Source of the DNA: an uncultured Actinomyces sp.
Lineage (GTDB): Bacteria > Actinomycetota > Actinomycetes > Actinomycetales > Actinomycetaceae
Direction of reading: 5' to 3'
DNA length: 13,996 bases
Assembly (NCBI GenBank): GCA_937926195.1
Contig: CALEXZ010000117.1
Span: 1-13,996, forward strand
The position numbers and the translations under genes are program-made. Shown here one piece after another: positions 6,331-12,644 of the stretch. The notes below the pieces were generated by a model that saw only the letters and a program-made list of their open reading frames with translations, was not told the DNA's origin and made no database searches. How positions within the stretch are numbered: position 1 is the stretch's first letter; every line of letters begins with the position of its first letter.

Positions 6331-6927
6331 TCAGGGCCGGTGCAGCCTCTCCTGGGCGGCAGCGAAGCCGAGGGTGACGACCTGCTCGACGACGTCGGCC
6401 GCCTGCTCGAGGGTGACGGCGAGCGCGTCGCGCTCACGGGCGGGGACGTCGGAGAGCACGTAGTCGGCCGGGTCCTGGCGTCCCGGGGGACGTCCGATGC
6501 CCACGCGCAGGCGCGCGTAGTCGCGTGTGCCCAGCACCTGGCTGATGGAGCGCAGGCCGTTGTGCCCGCCCTCGCCACCCGAGTGCTTGAGGCGCAGCTC
6601 GTGGGGCCGCAGGTCGAGCTCGTCGTGGATGACGAGCAGGTGGGTGGTGGGCTCGACCCGGTAGAACTGGGCGAGGGCCTTGACCGGGCCGCCCGAGGCG
6701 TTCATGTAGGTGGAGGGCCTCGCCAGGATGGCCCGCGGGCCGGGGGCGCCGCCGGGAAGGGTGCCCAGGCGGGTCTCGGCGACCTGGGCGCGCGCCTTGT
6801 GCTGGGAGAGCCGGGACCCGGCACGCCCTGCCAGGACGTCGATGACCATGTGGCCGACGTTGTGGCGGTTACGGGCGTACCGGGCCTCGGGGTTCCCCAG
6901 CCCGACGATGAGCCAGGGGTCGCTCAT
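6331..6927 (-). CDS. pth: Peptidyl-tRNA hydrolase
   Basis: This 198-residue cytoplasmic enzyme releases tRNA from peptidyl-tRNAs that fall off the ribosome. It opens with SDPWLIVGLGNPEARYARNR. Residues matching the E. coli active site are Asn12 (GNP), catalytic His22 (RNRHNVG), Asn76 (STYMNASGG), Asp102 (IHDELDL) and Asn123 (GGHNGL). The length is normal for the family. ATG 6927 is preceded by AAGGAG at 5-nt spacing; the frame is open further upstream but that stretch is arginine/proline-rich and overlaps rplY. It lies 31 nt after rplY, and the rplY-pth pairing is widespread in bacteria. Its last codons overlap the repeat that follows the shared terminator. Confidence 0.97.
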   Translation of the reverse strand: MSDPWLIVGLGNPEARYARNRHNVGHMVIDVLAGRAGSRLSQHKARAQVAETRLGTLPGGAPGPRAILARPSTYMNASGGPVKALAQFYRVEPTTHLLVIHDELDLRPHELRLKHSGGEGGHNGLRSISQVLGTRDYARLRVGIGRPPGRQDPADYVLSDVPARERDALAVTLEQAADVVEQVVTLGFAAAQERLHRP

Positions 6928-6958
6928 ACGAGCTCCTTGCAGGTGCGACGCCGGAGCG

Positions 6959-7561
6959 TCACTCGGTCTCGGCGGCAGCCTCAGCGGCCTCGTCCTCGGT
7001 CTCCTCGGAGGCGACGGCGGACTCCTCGGCGACGTTGACGACACCGGTCTCGGCCTCGGTGACGGCCTCGACACGGGCGGGCAGCGTGAGGTCCGCGACG
7101 GTGACGAGGGTGCCGGGGGCGATGCCGGTCACGTCGATCTCGATGGTCTCGGGGATCTCGACGGCAGGGGCGGAGACGAGCACGTGGGCGGCCTCGATCA
7201 TGGGCAGGGCGCCGGGGGTGGCCTCACCAGTGAGGACGACGGGGACCTCGACCTCGACACGCTCGTTGCGATTGACCAGGAGGAAGTCGACGTGCTGGAC
7301 ACCCGGGCGGATCGGGTGACGCTGGACGTCCTTGGCGAGGGCGAGGACCTTGTCGCCGTCGACGTCGAGCTCGACGAGGGCGTTCTCGTTGCCGCGCAGG
7401 GCGAGGCGGGTGGTGTGCTCGTCCAGGAGCAGGTGGCGCGGCTCGGTGCCGTGGCCGTAGACGACGACGGGGACGAGGCCGTCGCGGCGGGCCTGGCGGG
7501 CGGAGCCCTTGCCGAAGCGGGTGCGGACGGTGGCCTTGAGGGCGATGGCGTTGTGGGCCAT
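6959..7561 (-). CDS. rplY: 50S ribosomal protein L25 (CTC/TL5 family, long form)
   Basis: This 200-residue protein binds 5S rRNA in the large ribosomal subunit. The N-terminal L25 domain (about 4-95) has the typical RTRFGKGSARQARRDGLVP and VVYGHGTEPRHLLLD blocks. It is followed by the second CTC-type beta domain (about 100-180, HVDFLLVNRNERVEVEVPV onward). The end (about 180-200) is an acidic Glu/Ala tail. The long form with the beta extension is usual in actinobacteria. ATG 7561 has GAGGAGA upstream. Translation of rplY and pth is probably from one transcript, and a candidate promoter lies about 145 nt upstream. In some bacteria CTC-type proteins are stress induced; nothing here shows that directly. 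Confidence 0.97.
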   Translation of the reverse strand: MAHNAIALKATVRTRFGKGSARQARRDGLVPVVVYGHGTEPRHLLLDEHTTRLALRGNENALVELDVDGDKVLALAKDVQRHPIRPGVQHVDFLLVNRNERVEVEVPVVLTGEATPGALPMIEAAHVLVSAPAVEIPETIEIDVTGIAPGTLVTVADLTLPARVEAVTEAETGVVNVAEESAVASEETEDEAAEAAAETE

Positions 7562-7706
7562 GAGGATCTCCTCGGTTCGGGCGGGGAGACGGGCCCCGCG
7601 GGTCTGGTGGTCCGGCGGGGCGCGACGACGCGCAGCACCTTGCGGCACCACCACGTCGATGACGGATGCACGCACGGAGCGTGTCCCTCGCCGGGGCAAC
7701 GGCGCC

Positions 7707-7712
7707 ACTCTA
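7707..7712 (-). promoter_or_regulatory. Possible -10 box (TAGAGT) for rplY-pth
   Basis: TAGAGT reads on the minus strand at 7712-7707, abutting the downstream edge of the aroD hairpin. A transcript starting near 7700 would carry a 5' leader of about 140 nt before rplY. No good -35 is seen; it would fall inside the hairpin. The rest of 7562-7706 shows no coding sequence. Confidence 0.3.
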
Positions 7713-7747
7713 CGGGGTGGGCGCGCCGTGCGGCGAGCCCACCCCGT
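7712..7747 (-). terminator. Hairpin terminator after aroD
   Basis: ACGGGGTGGGC (7712-7722) pairs perfectly with GCCCACCCCGT (7737-7747). Inside, CGCC/GGCG (7724-7727 and 7732-7735) adds four pairs after one mismatch, with a GTGC loop. It begins about 83 nt past the aroD stop. It separates the ftsB-aroD group from rplY-pth and has no T-run. Confidence 0.6.
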
Positions 7748-7830
7748 GGTGACACCGGACATAGCGCCGACGCACCGCTCCTGCGTGGCCTGCGTCTGCC
7801 TGGCGGCGGGCCGCGCGGTCCCCTCGGTCC

Positions 7831-8793
7831 TCAGCCGCCGTCGAACTGCCCCGCGACGAGGGTCAGGGCCTGGCGGACGGTGGAGATGTCGAGCTGGCCG
7901 GGGGCGGAGGCGCCCGAGCCTGCGGTCGCGAAGGTGAGGGCGGAGCCGAAGACCCCGCCGACGAGCCGGGTGGGCGCGCCCTGCTCCCCCATGGCGATGG
8001 TGCTGACGGGGATCTCCAGCTCGGCGCGCGAGCGCGCCGTGGCCCCGAGGAGGGCGATGACGTCCTCGTGAGCGTCGGGCGCCTCGCGGGGCATGACGGC
8101 GAGCTTGGCGACATCCGCCCCCTGGCGCTGCATGCGGTCCAGAAGGTCCTCCATCTCCTGCTGGCCGGGGGTGGTGGTGAAGACGTGGGCGGAGGCGACG
8201 ACGAGGAGCCCGGCCTCGTGGGCGGCATCGGCCAGCTCGTCCAGGCAGCCGTGGGCGATCTCGACGTCGACAGCCCGTACCAGGGCGAAGCGTCCGGTGC
8301 TGCGGGCCTCGCCCAGGAAGCGGATCGTCTCCCGCAGGGTCTGCCGGTAGCGGTCGGCGTCGACGTCGGCCGCTCCGCCCTCGGCGGCGGTGCGCACGGT
8401 GAGCAGGACGGGGGTGTGCTGGCCCTCGGCGGCGAGCAGCGAAGCGGTGGCGAGGGCGGGCGAGGCCCAGGAGGCGGCTAGCCCCTGACCGGCCGCCTCG
8501 GGTGCCGGGTCGACGAGGTCGGCGCGCACCTCGACGAGGTCGGCGCCCAGCGCGGAGGCGACCATGGCCTGGCGCATGGTCTCGGCCTCGGGCCCGCCGG
8601 TGGTGGCGACCGCGACCAGGGGGCGGGCCCCGCCGATGACCGGCGCGTCCGTCTCTGAGTCCATGTCCCCCAGCACCGCGGGGCGCGGGGCGCGCGGGCT
8701 GCCGGGGACGAGAACGCCTGCCGCCTCGACCTCGGCGCGCAGCGCGGCCAGGTACTCGGCCAGCCCGTCGACAGCGGGCGGGGCCCCGCTCAC
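7831..8793 (-). CDS. aroD: Type I 3-dehydroquinate dehydratase
   Basis: This 320-residue enzyme would dehydrate 3-dehydroquinate to 3-dehydroshikimate, the third shikimate-pathway step, by a Schiff-base mechanism. The visible active-site features are Glu88-x-Arg90-x-Asp92 (VEVRADLVD), His203 (ASAHVFTTTPG), the Schiff-base Lys230 (DVAKLAVMP), Arg276, and the closing SALTFATAGSGASAPGQL segment. The start is GTG 8793, which overlaps the ppx stop as GTGA and has GGTGGAGG just upstream. The type I domain itself begins near residue 57, so there is an extra N-terminal stretch of about 55 residues; a start at the Met of MDSETDAP (near residue 44) cannot be excluded. Many actinobacteria use the unrelated type II enzyme (AroQ) instead, so a type I copy at the end of a cell-division/ppx cluster is noteworthy. 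Confidence 0.93.
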   Translation of the reverse strand: MSGAPPAVDGLAEYLAALRAEVEAAGVLVPGSPRAPRPAVLGDMDSETDAPVIGGARPLVAVATTGGPEAETMRQAMVASALGADLVEVRADLVDPAPEAAGQGLAASWASPALATASLLAAEGQHTPVLLTVRTAAEGGAADVDADRYRQTLRETIRFLGEARSTGRFALVRAVDVEIAHGCLDELADAAHEAGLLVVASAHVFTTTPGQQEMEDLLDRMQRQGADVAKLAVMPREAPDAHEDVIALLGATARSRAELEIPVSTIAMGEQGAPTRLVGGVFGSALTFATAGSGASAPGQLDISTVRQALTLVAGQFDGG

Positions 8794-9752
8794 GCGCCCT
8801 CCACCAGGGACAGGGCGATGCCGTCGAGGATGTCGTGCAGGCTCGTGACCGTCGTCGTCAGCGGGCTTCCCGCCGCGGTGGTCTGCTCGACGGCGCGGGC
8901 GACGACCTCGGACCACACGAGCGCACCGGCGGCGATGACGTCGCGGCGTCCCGGTCGCAGGTAGCGCCAGGACTCGCGCTCGGCCGCCGTCGAGTGCAGC
9001 ACCGCTTCGCAGGAGGCGAGGGTGTCCTCGACGCTCAGGCAGGCACCGTCGAGGGCCTGCGGGTCGAAGTCGGTGAGCCCCAGGGCGTGGGCGGTGACGG
9101 TCGTGATGGTGCCCGCGAGGCCGACGAGCTCGGTGGCCCTGGCGAGGGGCACGTGCTCGCCCGCCGTATCAAGCAGGGCGCGCACGTGCGCGCGGGCGGC
9201 GGCCTCGGCGGCGGGGGTGGGGCCGTCGGCGAGGTAGCGCTCGGTGACGCGCACGCTGCCGGTGTCCATCGAGAAGGCGGCCGCGGGGGCGTCGACGCCG
9301 AGCACCAGCTCGGTGGAGCCTCCCCCGAGGTCGACGACGAGCCGGGTGGCCCCCGGCGCACCCTCGGCCCCCGAGAGGGCGCCGCTGAAGGACAGGCGGG
9401 CCTCCTCGTCGCCGGAGACGACCTCCGGCTCGATACCCAGGCACGCGCGCACGCCGTCGACGAAGACCGCCCGGTTCTCGGCGTCGCGGGTGGCGGAGGT
9501 GGCGACGAAGCGGAGCCGGTCGACGTCGAGCTCGCGCACGCGCACGGCGTAGTCGGCGACGACGGCGAGCGTGCGCTCCAGGGCGGCGTCGTCGAGCCTG
9601 CCGGTGCGGTCGACGCCCTGGCCCAGGCGCACGATCTCGTTCTCGCGCGCGAGCGGCACGAGGGCGGGGGCACCGTCCCGGCCGGGGGCGAGGTCGGCGA
9701 CGAGCAGGCGGATCGTGTTGGTCCCGCAGTCGATGGCGGCGACGCGTGTCAT
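8790..9752 (-). CDS. Ppx/GppA family exopolyphosphatase / (p)ppGpp-linked phosphatase
   Basis: This is a 320-residue member of the actin-like ASKHA phosphatase family, which removes terminal phosphate from polyphosphate or pppGpp. Phosphate-binding motifs appear in order: AIDCGTNTIRLLVAD (6-20), SATRDAEN (86-93), SGDEEARLSF (113-122) with the likely catalytic Glu, DLGGGSTELVLG (141-152), and GLAGTITT (211-218). It is the short form, about 320 residues against about 500 for E. coli Ppx, lacking the C-terminal HD-type domains, as in the two short mycobacterial proteins. Which substrate it prefers cannot be told. ATG 9752 has GAGGAG upstream. It lies 15 nt after the DUF501 gene, and its stop overlaps the aroD start by 4 nt. 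Confidence 0.93.
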   Translation of the reverse strand: MTRVAAIDCGTNTIRLLVADLAPGRDGAPALVPLARENEIVRLGQGVDRTGRLDDAALERTLAVVADYAVRVRELDVDRLRFVATSATRDAENRAVFVDGVRACLGIEPEVVSGDEEARLSFSGALSGAEGAPGATRLVVDLGGGSTELVLGVDAPAAAFSMDTGSVRVTERYLADGPTPAAEAAARAHVRALLDTAGEHVPLARATELVGLAGTITTVTAHALGLTDFDPQALDGACLSVEDTLASCEAVLHSTAAERESWRYLRPGRRDVIAAGALVWSEVVARAVEQTTAAGSPLTTTVTSLHDILDGIALSLVEGA

Positions 9753-9767
9753 GGGGCTCCTCGGGGC

Positions 9768-10271
9768 TCAGCAGCTGCAGCGGGTCGGGTCCCACAGGCC
9801 GCGCTCGCGCAGCACCTCCAGGGTCCGGTCGCCGATGGGGTTGATGCCCACACCGACGGCGAGGCTGTGCCCGACGAGCGCGTGCAGGCACTTGACGCGC
9901 GTGGGCATCCCGCCTGCGGACACGCCGTCGATCTCCTCGGGGGTGCCGAGCTCGGCCCGCCGGGCGAGGTAGTCCTCGTGGGCGGCGGCGTAGGCGTCGG
10001 CGATCTGGGGGTCCTCGGCCAGGAGGGTGTTGAGCTCCTCCATGAGGTGCTCGGCCTCCAGGGTGGAGCAGCCCTTCACCGCGGCCGGGTGGGTGAGGTA
10101 GTAGCTCGTGGGGAAGGGCGAGCCGTCGGGCAGACGGGGGGCGGTGCGCACGACCGTGGGTCGCCCGCACACGCAGCGCGCCGCGATGGCGACCACGCCG
10201 CGGGGCACGCGGCCGAGCTGCTCGCTCAGGGCGGTGAGGTCTGCCTGGGTGACGTCGTCGGTCGGGGTCAT
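9768..10271 (-). CDS. DUF501 domain-containing protein
   Basis: This is a 167-residue conserved actinobacterial protein of unknown function. The recognisable DUF501 blocks are CVCGRPTVVRTAPRLPDG (33-50), SPFPTSYYLTHP (51-62) and MPTRVKCLHALVGHSLA (122-138). The C-x-C pair (33, 35), Cys68, Cys128 and the two His (130, 135) are arranged as if they could bind a metal, which is inference. ATG 10271 has GAGAGGA upstream; a GTG slightly upstream would add a few residues. It is packed between the FtsB-like gene (14-nt gap) and ppx (15-nt gap). The same order occurs around mycobacterial Rv1024-Rv1025-Rv1026, so a functional link with division or phosphate metabolism is plausible but untested here. 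Confidence 0.92.
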   Translation of the reverse strand: MTPTDDVTQADLTALSEQLGRVPRGVVAIAARCVCGRPTVVRTAPRLPDGSPFPTSYYLTHPAAVKGCSTLEAEHLMEELNTLLAEDPQIADAYAAAHEDYLARRAELGTPEEIDGVSAGGMPTRVKCLHALVGHSLAVGVGINPIGDRTLEVLRERGLWDPTRCSC

Positions 10272-10285
10272 GGGAGTCCTCTCGG

Positions 10286-10987
10286 TCACGGTTCGCCGTC
10301 GCTGGTCGAGGTGTCGGGCGTGGGGCCGGCGCTCGGCGTCGGCACGGTGGGCACGGAGGTGGACCAGCCCTGCTGGGCGGGGTCCGCTGCCGGCTCCTGC
10401 TCGCCGGTCTGCCCGGCGACGCGGGCGGACTCGCGCACGGTCTCGTACCAGGGGCGCACGTTGTCGGCGGCGGTGGCCGCCGCGGACCCGGCCTGCTGCT
10501 CCTCGAAGGCCTCCGCACCGACGACGACGTAGGTCGTCTCCCCCGGCATGACGTAGGAGAGGCGCTCGCGCGCCTGGGAGCGGACATAGTCGTCGTCCTG
10601 CCACTGGGCGAGCTCGGACTCCAGCGCGGTGGAGGTGGCCTCGGCCTCGGCGATGTCCCTGAGGATCGCGTCGTACTGGGCGCGCTGGGAGAGGTAGCCG
10701 CGCAGGGAGGGGAAGGTGATGATGAAGGCGCCCAGGAGGACGAGCGCGATGATGAGCACGCGGGCGGGCACGGTGACGCCGTCGGAGCCTCCCAGGCGCA
10801 GGACGGTGTGCTCGGGGGCCGGGGCGGTCGGGGAGTCGGGGCGCGAGACGCGCGGGGCGCGGGGGCTCGGGGGCTTGTCGCTGGTGCGGCCGGGGGCCGG
10901 GGCGGCGGCACGCGACGCCGACCGTCGTGCGGGTCGCGCACCGGGTCGGCTGCCCGGGCGGGCGGGGGTCGGTCGTCGTGGGCTCAT
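10286..10987 (-). CDS. ftsB: Septum formation initiator, FtsB/DivIC-like
   Basis: This is a 233-residue single-span protein of the divisome FtsQ-FtsB-FtsL type. Residues 1-70 are a basic, Pro/Ala/Arg-rich cytoplasmic head. One membrane helix lies at about 75-95 (VLIIALVLLGAFIITF). A coiled coil follows at about 97-130 (SQRAQYDAILRDIAEAEAT...). Then comes the conserved DDDYVRSQARERLSYVMPGETTYVVV block (131-156). Residues about 160-233 are a Glu/Pro/Ser/Thr-rich extracytoplasmic tail. E. coli FtsB is only about 103 residues, so both ends are extended, as is common in actinobacteria. ATG 10987 is chosen because the coding-like composition starts there; the ribosome site is weak (AGGA about 9 nt upstream). 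The gene follows eno after a 204-nt gap holding a terminator and a long palindrome. Confidence 0.9.
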   Translation of the reverse strand: MSPRRPTPARPGSRPGARPARRSASRAAAPAPGRTSDKPPSPRAPRVSRPDSPTAPAPEHTVLRLGGSDGVTVPARVLIIALVLLGAFIITFPSLRGYLSQRAQYDAILRDIAEAEATSTALESELAQWQDDDYVRSQARERLSYVMPGETTYVVVGAEAFEEQQAGSAAATAADNVRPWYETVRESARVAGQTGEQEPAADPAQQGWSTSVPTVPTPSAGPTPDTSTSDGEP

Positions 10988-11010
10988 GGGTGCATCCTGC
11001 CCCACCCCCG

Positions 11011-11084
11011 CCCCAACTCCTCGCTTTGCGCGCGAACGTACGGCAAACACCCAGGGAGTTCGTGCGCAAACCGAGGAGTTGGGG
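11011..11084. repeat. 27-bp imperfect palindrome made of three related subrepeats
   Basis: The left arm 11011-11037 and right arm 11058-11084 are complementary at 25 of 27 positions, around a 20-nt spacer. Within it, two head-to-tail copies of a 24- and 20-nt unit lie at 11037-11060 and 11061-11080. They share CGTRCG, CAAAC and GAGTT or GGAGTT. A third copy lies inverted at 11015-11034. It sits in the 5' region of ftsB, 23 nt before the start codon. Possibilities are a dispersed intergenic repeat, a MITE-like remnant, a regulator-binding array, or a strong RNA hairpin. No second copy was seen in the window. Confidence 0.85.
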
Positions 11085-11129
11085 GAAAGGAGCGGGAGGG
11101 CAGGGGACAGGGCAGGGGGCGCAGACACG

Positions 11130-11174
11130 CCGGTGCCCGGGCACCGTCGGGGTCCGACGGCGTCCGGGCACCGG
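11130..11174 (-). terminator. Terminator hairpin after eno
   Basis: CCGGTGCCCGG (11130-11140) pairs with CCGGGCACCGG (11164-11174). Inside, CCGTCGG (11144-11150) pairs with CCGACGG (11154-11160) around a GGT loop, joined by a short imperfect stretch, so about 20 pairs are possible in total. It begins 17 nt past the eno stop. No T-run follows, so read-through into ftsB is possible. Confidence 0.65.
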
Positions 11175-11191
11175 TGCGTTCAGCTCAGGGC

Positions 11192-12478
11192 TCAGGCCTT
11201 GAAGCGGGGGAAGGCGGAGGCGCCGGCGTAGACGGCATCCTCACCCAGGGCCTCCTCGATGCGCAGGAGCTGGTTGTACTTGTTGATGCGCTCGCCGCGG
11301 GCCGGGGCACCGGTCTTGATCTGGCCGGAGTTCGTGGCGACGGCGAGGTCGGCGATGGTGACGTCCTCGGTCTCGCCGGAACGGTGGGAGGTCATCGACT
11401 TGTAGCCGGCGCGGTGCGCCATCTCGACGGCCTCGAGGGTCTCGGTGAGGGAGCCGATCTGGTTGACCTTGACGAGCAGCGCGTTGGCGGCGCCCATCTC
11501 GATGCCCTTGGCCAGACGCTCGGGGTTGGTAACGAAGAAGTCGTCGCCGACCAGCTGGACGCGGTCGCCGACCTTGTCGGTCAGGGCCTTCCAGTCCTCC
11601 CACTCGTCCTCAGACAGCGGGTCCTCGATGGAGACGATCGGGAAGTCGGTGATGAGCTTCTCGTAGTAGTCGACCATGTAGTCGTTGTCGCGGGCCTCGC
11701 CCTCGAACTGGTACGTCTTGGTCTTCTCGTCGAAGAACTCGCTGGAGGCCACGTCCATGGCGAGGGCGACGTCGGCGCCCGGCTTGTAACCGGCCTTCTC
11801 GATGGCCTCGACGATGAGCTCAAGGGCCTCACGGTTGGAGTCGAGGTTGGGGGCGAAGCCACCCTCGTCGCCCAGGCCCGTGGACAGGCCACGGTCCTTC
11901 ACGACGGCCTTGAGGGCGTGGTAGACCTCGGCGCCCATGCGCAGGGCCTCACGGAAGGTCTTGGCGCCGATGGGAGCGATCATGAACTCCTGGATGTCGA
12001 CGTTGGAGTCGGCGTGGGAGCCACCGTTCATGATGTTCATCATCGGGACGGGCAGGACGTGGGCGTTGGGGCCGCCGACGTACTGGAAGAGGTCGAGCCC
12101 GGCAGACTCGGCGGAGGCCTGGGCGGCGGCGAGGGAGACACCCAGGATGGCGTTGGCGCCCAGCTTGCCCTTGTTGGGGGTGCCGTCGAGCTCGATCATG
12201 AGACGGTCGAGGCCGCGCTGGTCGGAGGCGTCGTAGCCGATGATCTCGGGGGCGATGAGGTCGTTGACGTTCGCCACGGCCTTCTCGACGCCCTTGCCCA
12301 GGTAGCGGGACTTGTCGCCGTCACGCAGCTCGACGGCCTCGAAGGCGCCGGTGGAGGCGCCGGAGGGGACGGCGGCGCGGGCGGAGGCGCCGTCCTCCAG
12401 CAGGATCTCGACCTCAAGGGTCGGGTTGCCGCGGGAGTCGAGGATCTCGCGGGCGTGAACGTTCTCGATGAGGGCCAC
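11192..12478 (-). CDS. eno: Enolase (phosphopyruvate hydratase)
   Basis: This 428-residue enzyme interconverts 2-phosphoglycerate and phosphoenolpyruvate in glycolysis. Key residues are seen: SGASTGAFEA loop (39-48), Glu164 and Glu205 (GLGDEGGFAP), metal ligands Asp242, Glu285 and Asp312, general base Lys337 in the signature LLVKVNQIGSLTETLEA (335-351), SHRSGETED (364-372) and Lys388. Length is normal. The start is GTG 12478, preceded by AAGGAG at 8-nt spacing, giving MALIENVHAREILDSRGNPT. The gene stands between mfd and the ftsB group. A candidate promoter lies just upstream and a terminator just downstream, so it may be mostly monocistronic, as befits a highly expressed gene. Confidence 0.99.
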   Translation of the reverse strand: MALIENVHAREILDSRGNPTLEVEILLEDGASARAAVPSGASTGAFEAVELRDGDKSRYLGKGVEKAVANVNDLIAPEIIGYDASDQRGLDRLMIELDGTPNKGKLGANAILGVSLAAAQASAESAGLDLFQYVGGPNAHVLPVPMMNIMNGGSHADSNVDIQEFMIAPIGAKTFREALRMGAEVYHALKAVVKDRGLSTGLGDEGGFAPNLDSNREALELIVEAIEKAGYKPGADVALAMDVASSEFFDEKTKTYQFEGEARDNDYMVDYYEKLITDFPIVSIEDPLSEDEWEDWKALTDKVGDRVQLVGDDFFVTNPERLAKGIEMGAANALLVKVNQIGSLTETLEAVEMAHRAGYKSMTSHRSGETEDVTIADLAVATNSGQIKTGAPARGERINKYNQLLRIEEALGEDAVYAGASAFPRFKA

Positions 12479-12517
12479 GGTGGGTGCTCCTTGCTAATCG
12501 GATCAGGATGCGGGGCC

Positions 12518-12523
12518 AGAATA
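12518..12523 (-). promoter_or_regulatory. Possible -10 box (TATTCT) of the eno promoter
   Basis: TATTCT reads on the minus strand at 12523-12518 and would start transcription near 12511, leaving a leader of about 33 nt that carries AAGGAG. It stands out in an otherwise very GC-rich gap. The -35 candidate (TCGTGA about 17-18 nt upstream) is weak. The rest of the gap to mfd (12524-12644) shows only short, weak inverted repeats such as CCCAC (12587-12591) with GTGGG (12598-12602). Confidence 0.4.
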
Positions 12524-12644
12524 CCGGCATGAGGGGCGGATCACGAGGGCCATGGTCCTCGGGCGGCGTTCACCTGCGGCGTGACGCCCACTCCCCCGTG
12601 GGTTTCTCCCGCGGTCCCGCCTCCCGGCGTCCCGCCCCGGCCGC

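Noticed and set aside
10988..11191. Small protein gene in the eno-ftsB gap (both strands translate to similar short peptides such as PQLLALRAN and PQLLGLRTN)
   Set aside because: The similarity on both strands is a direct consequence of the palindrome; there is no start with a ribosome site.
8835..12532. Long plus-strand open frames opposite ppx/DUF501 (8835-10532) and opposite ftsB/eno (10808-12532)
   Set aside because: Both oppose genes with clear family motifs and lack recognisable domains or ribosome-binding sites.
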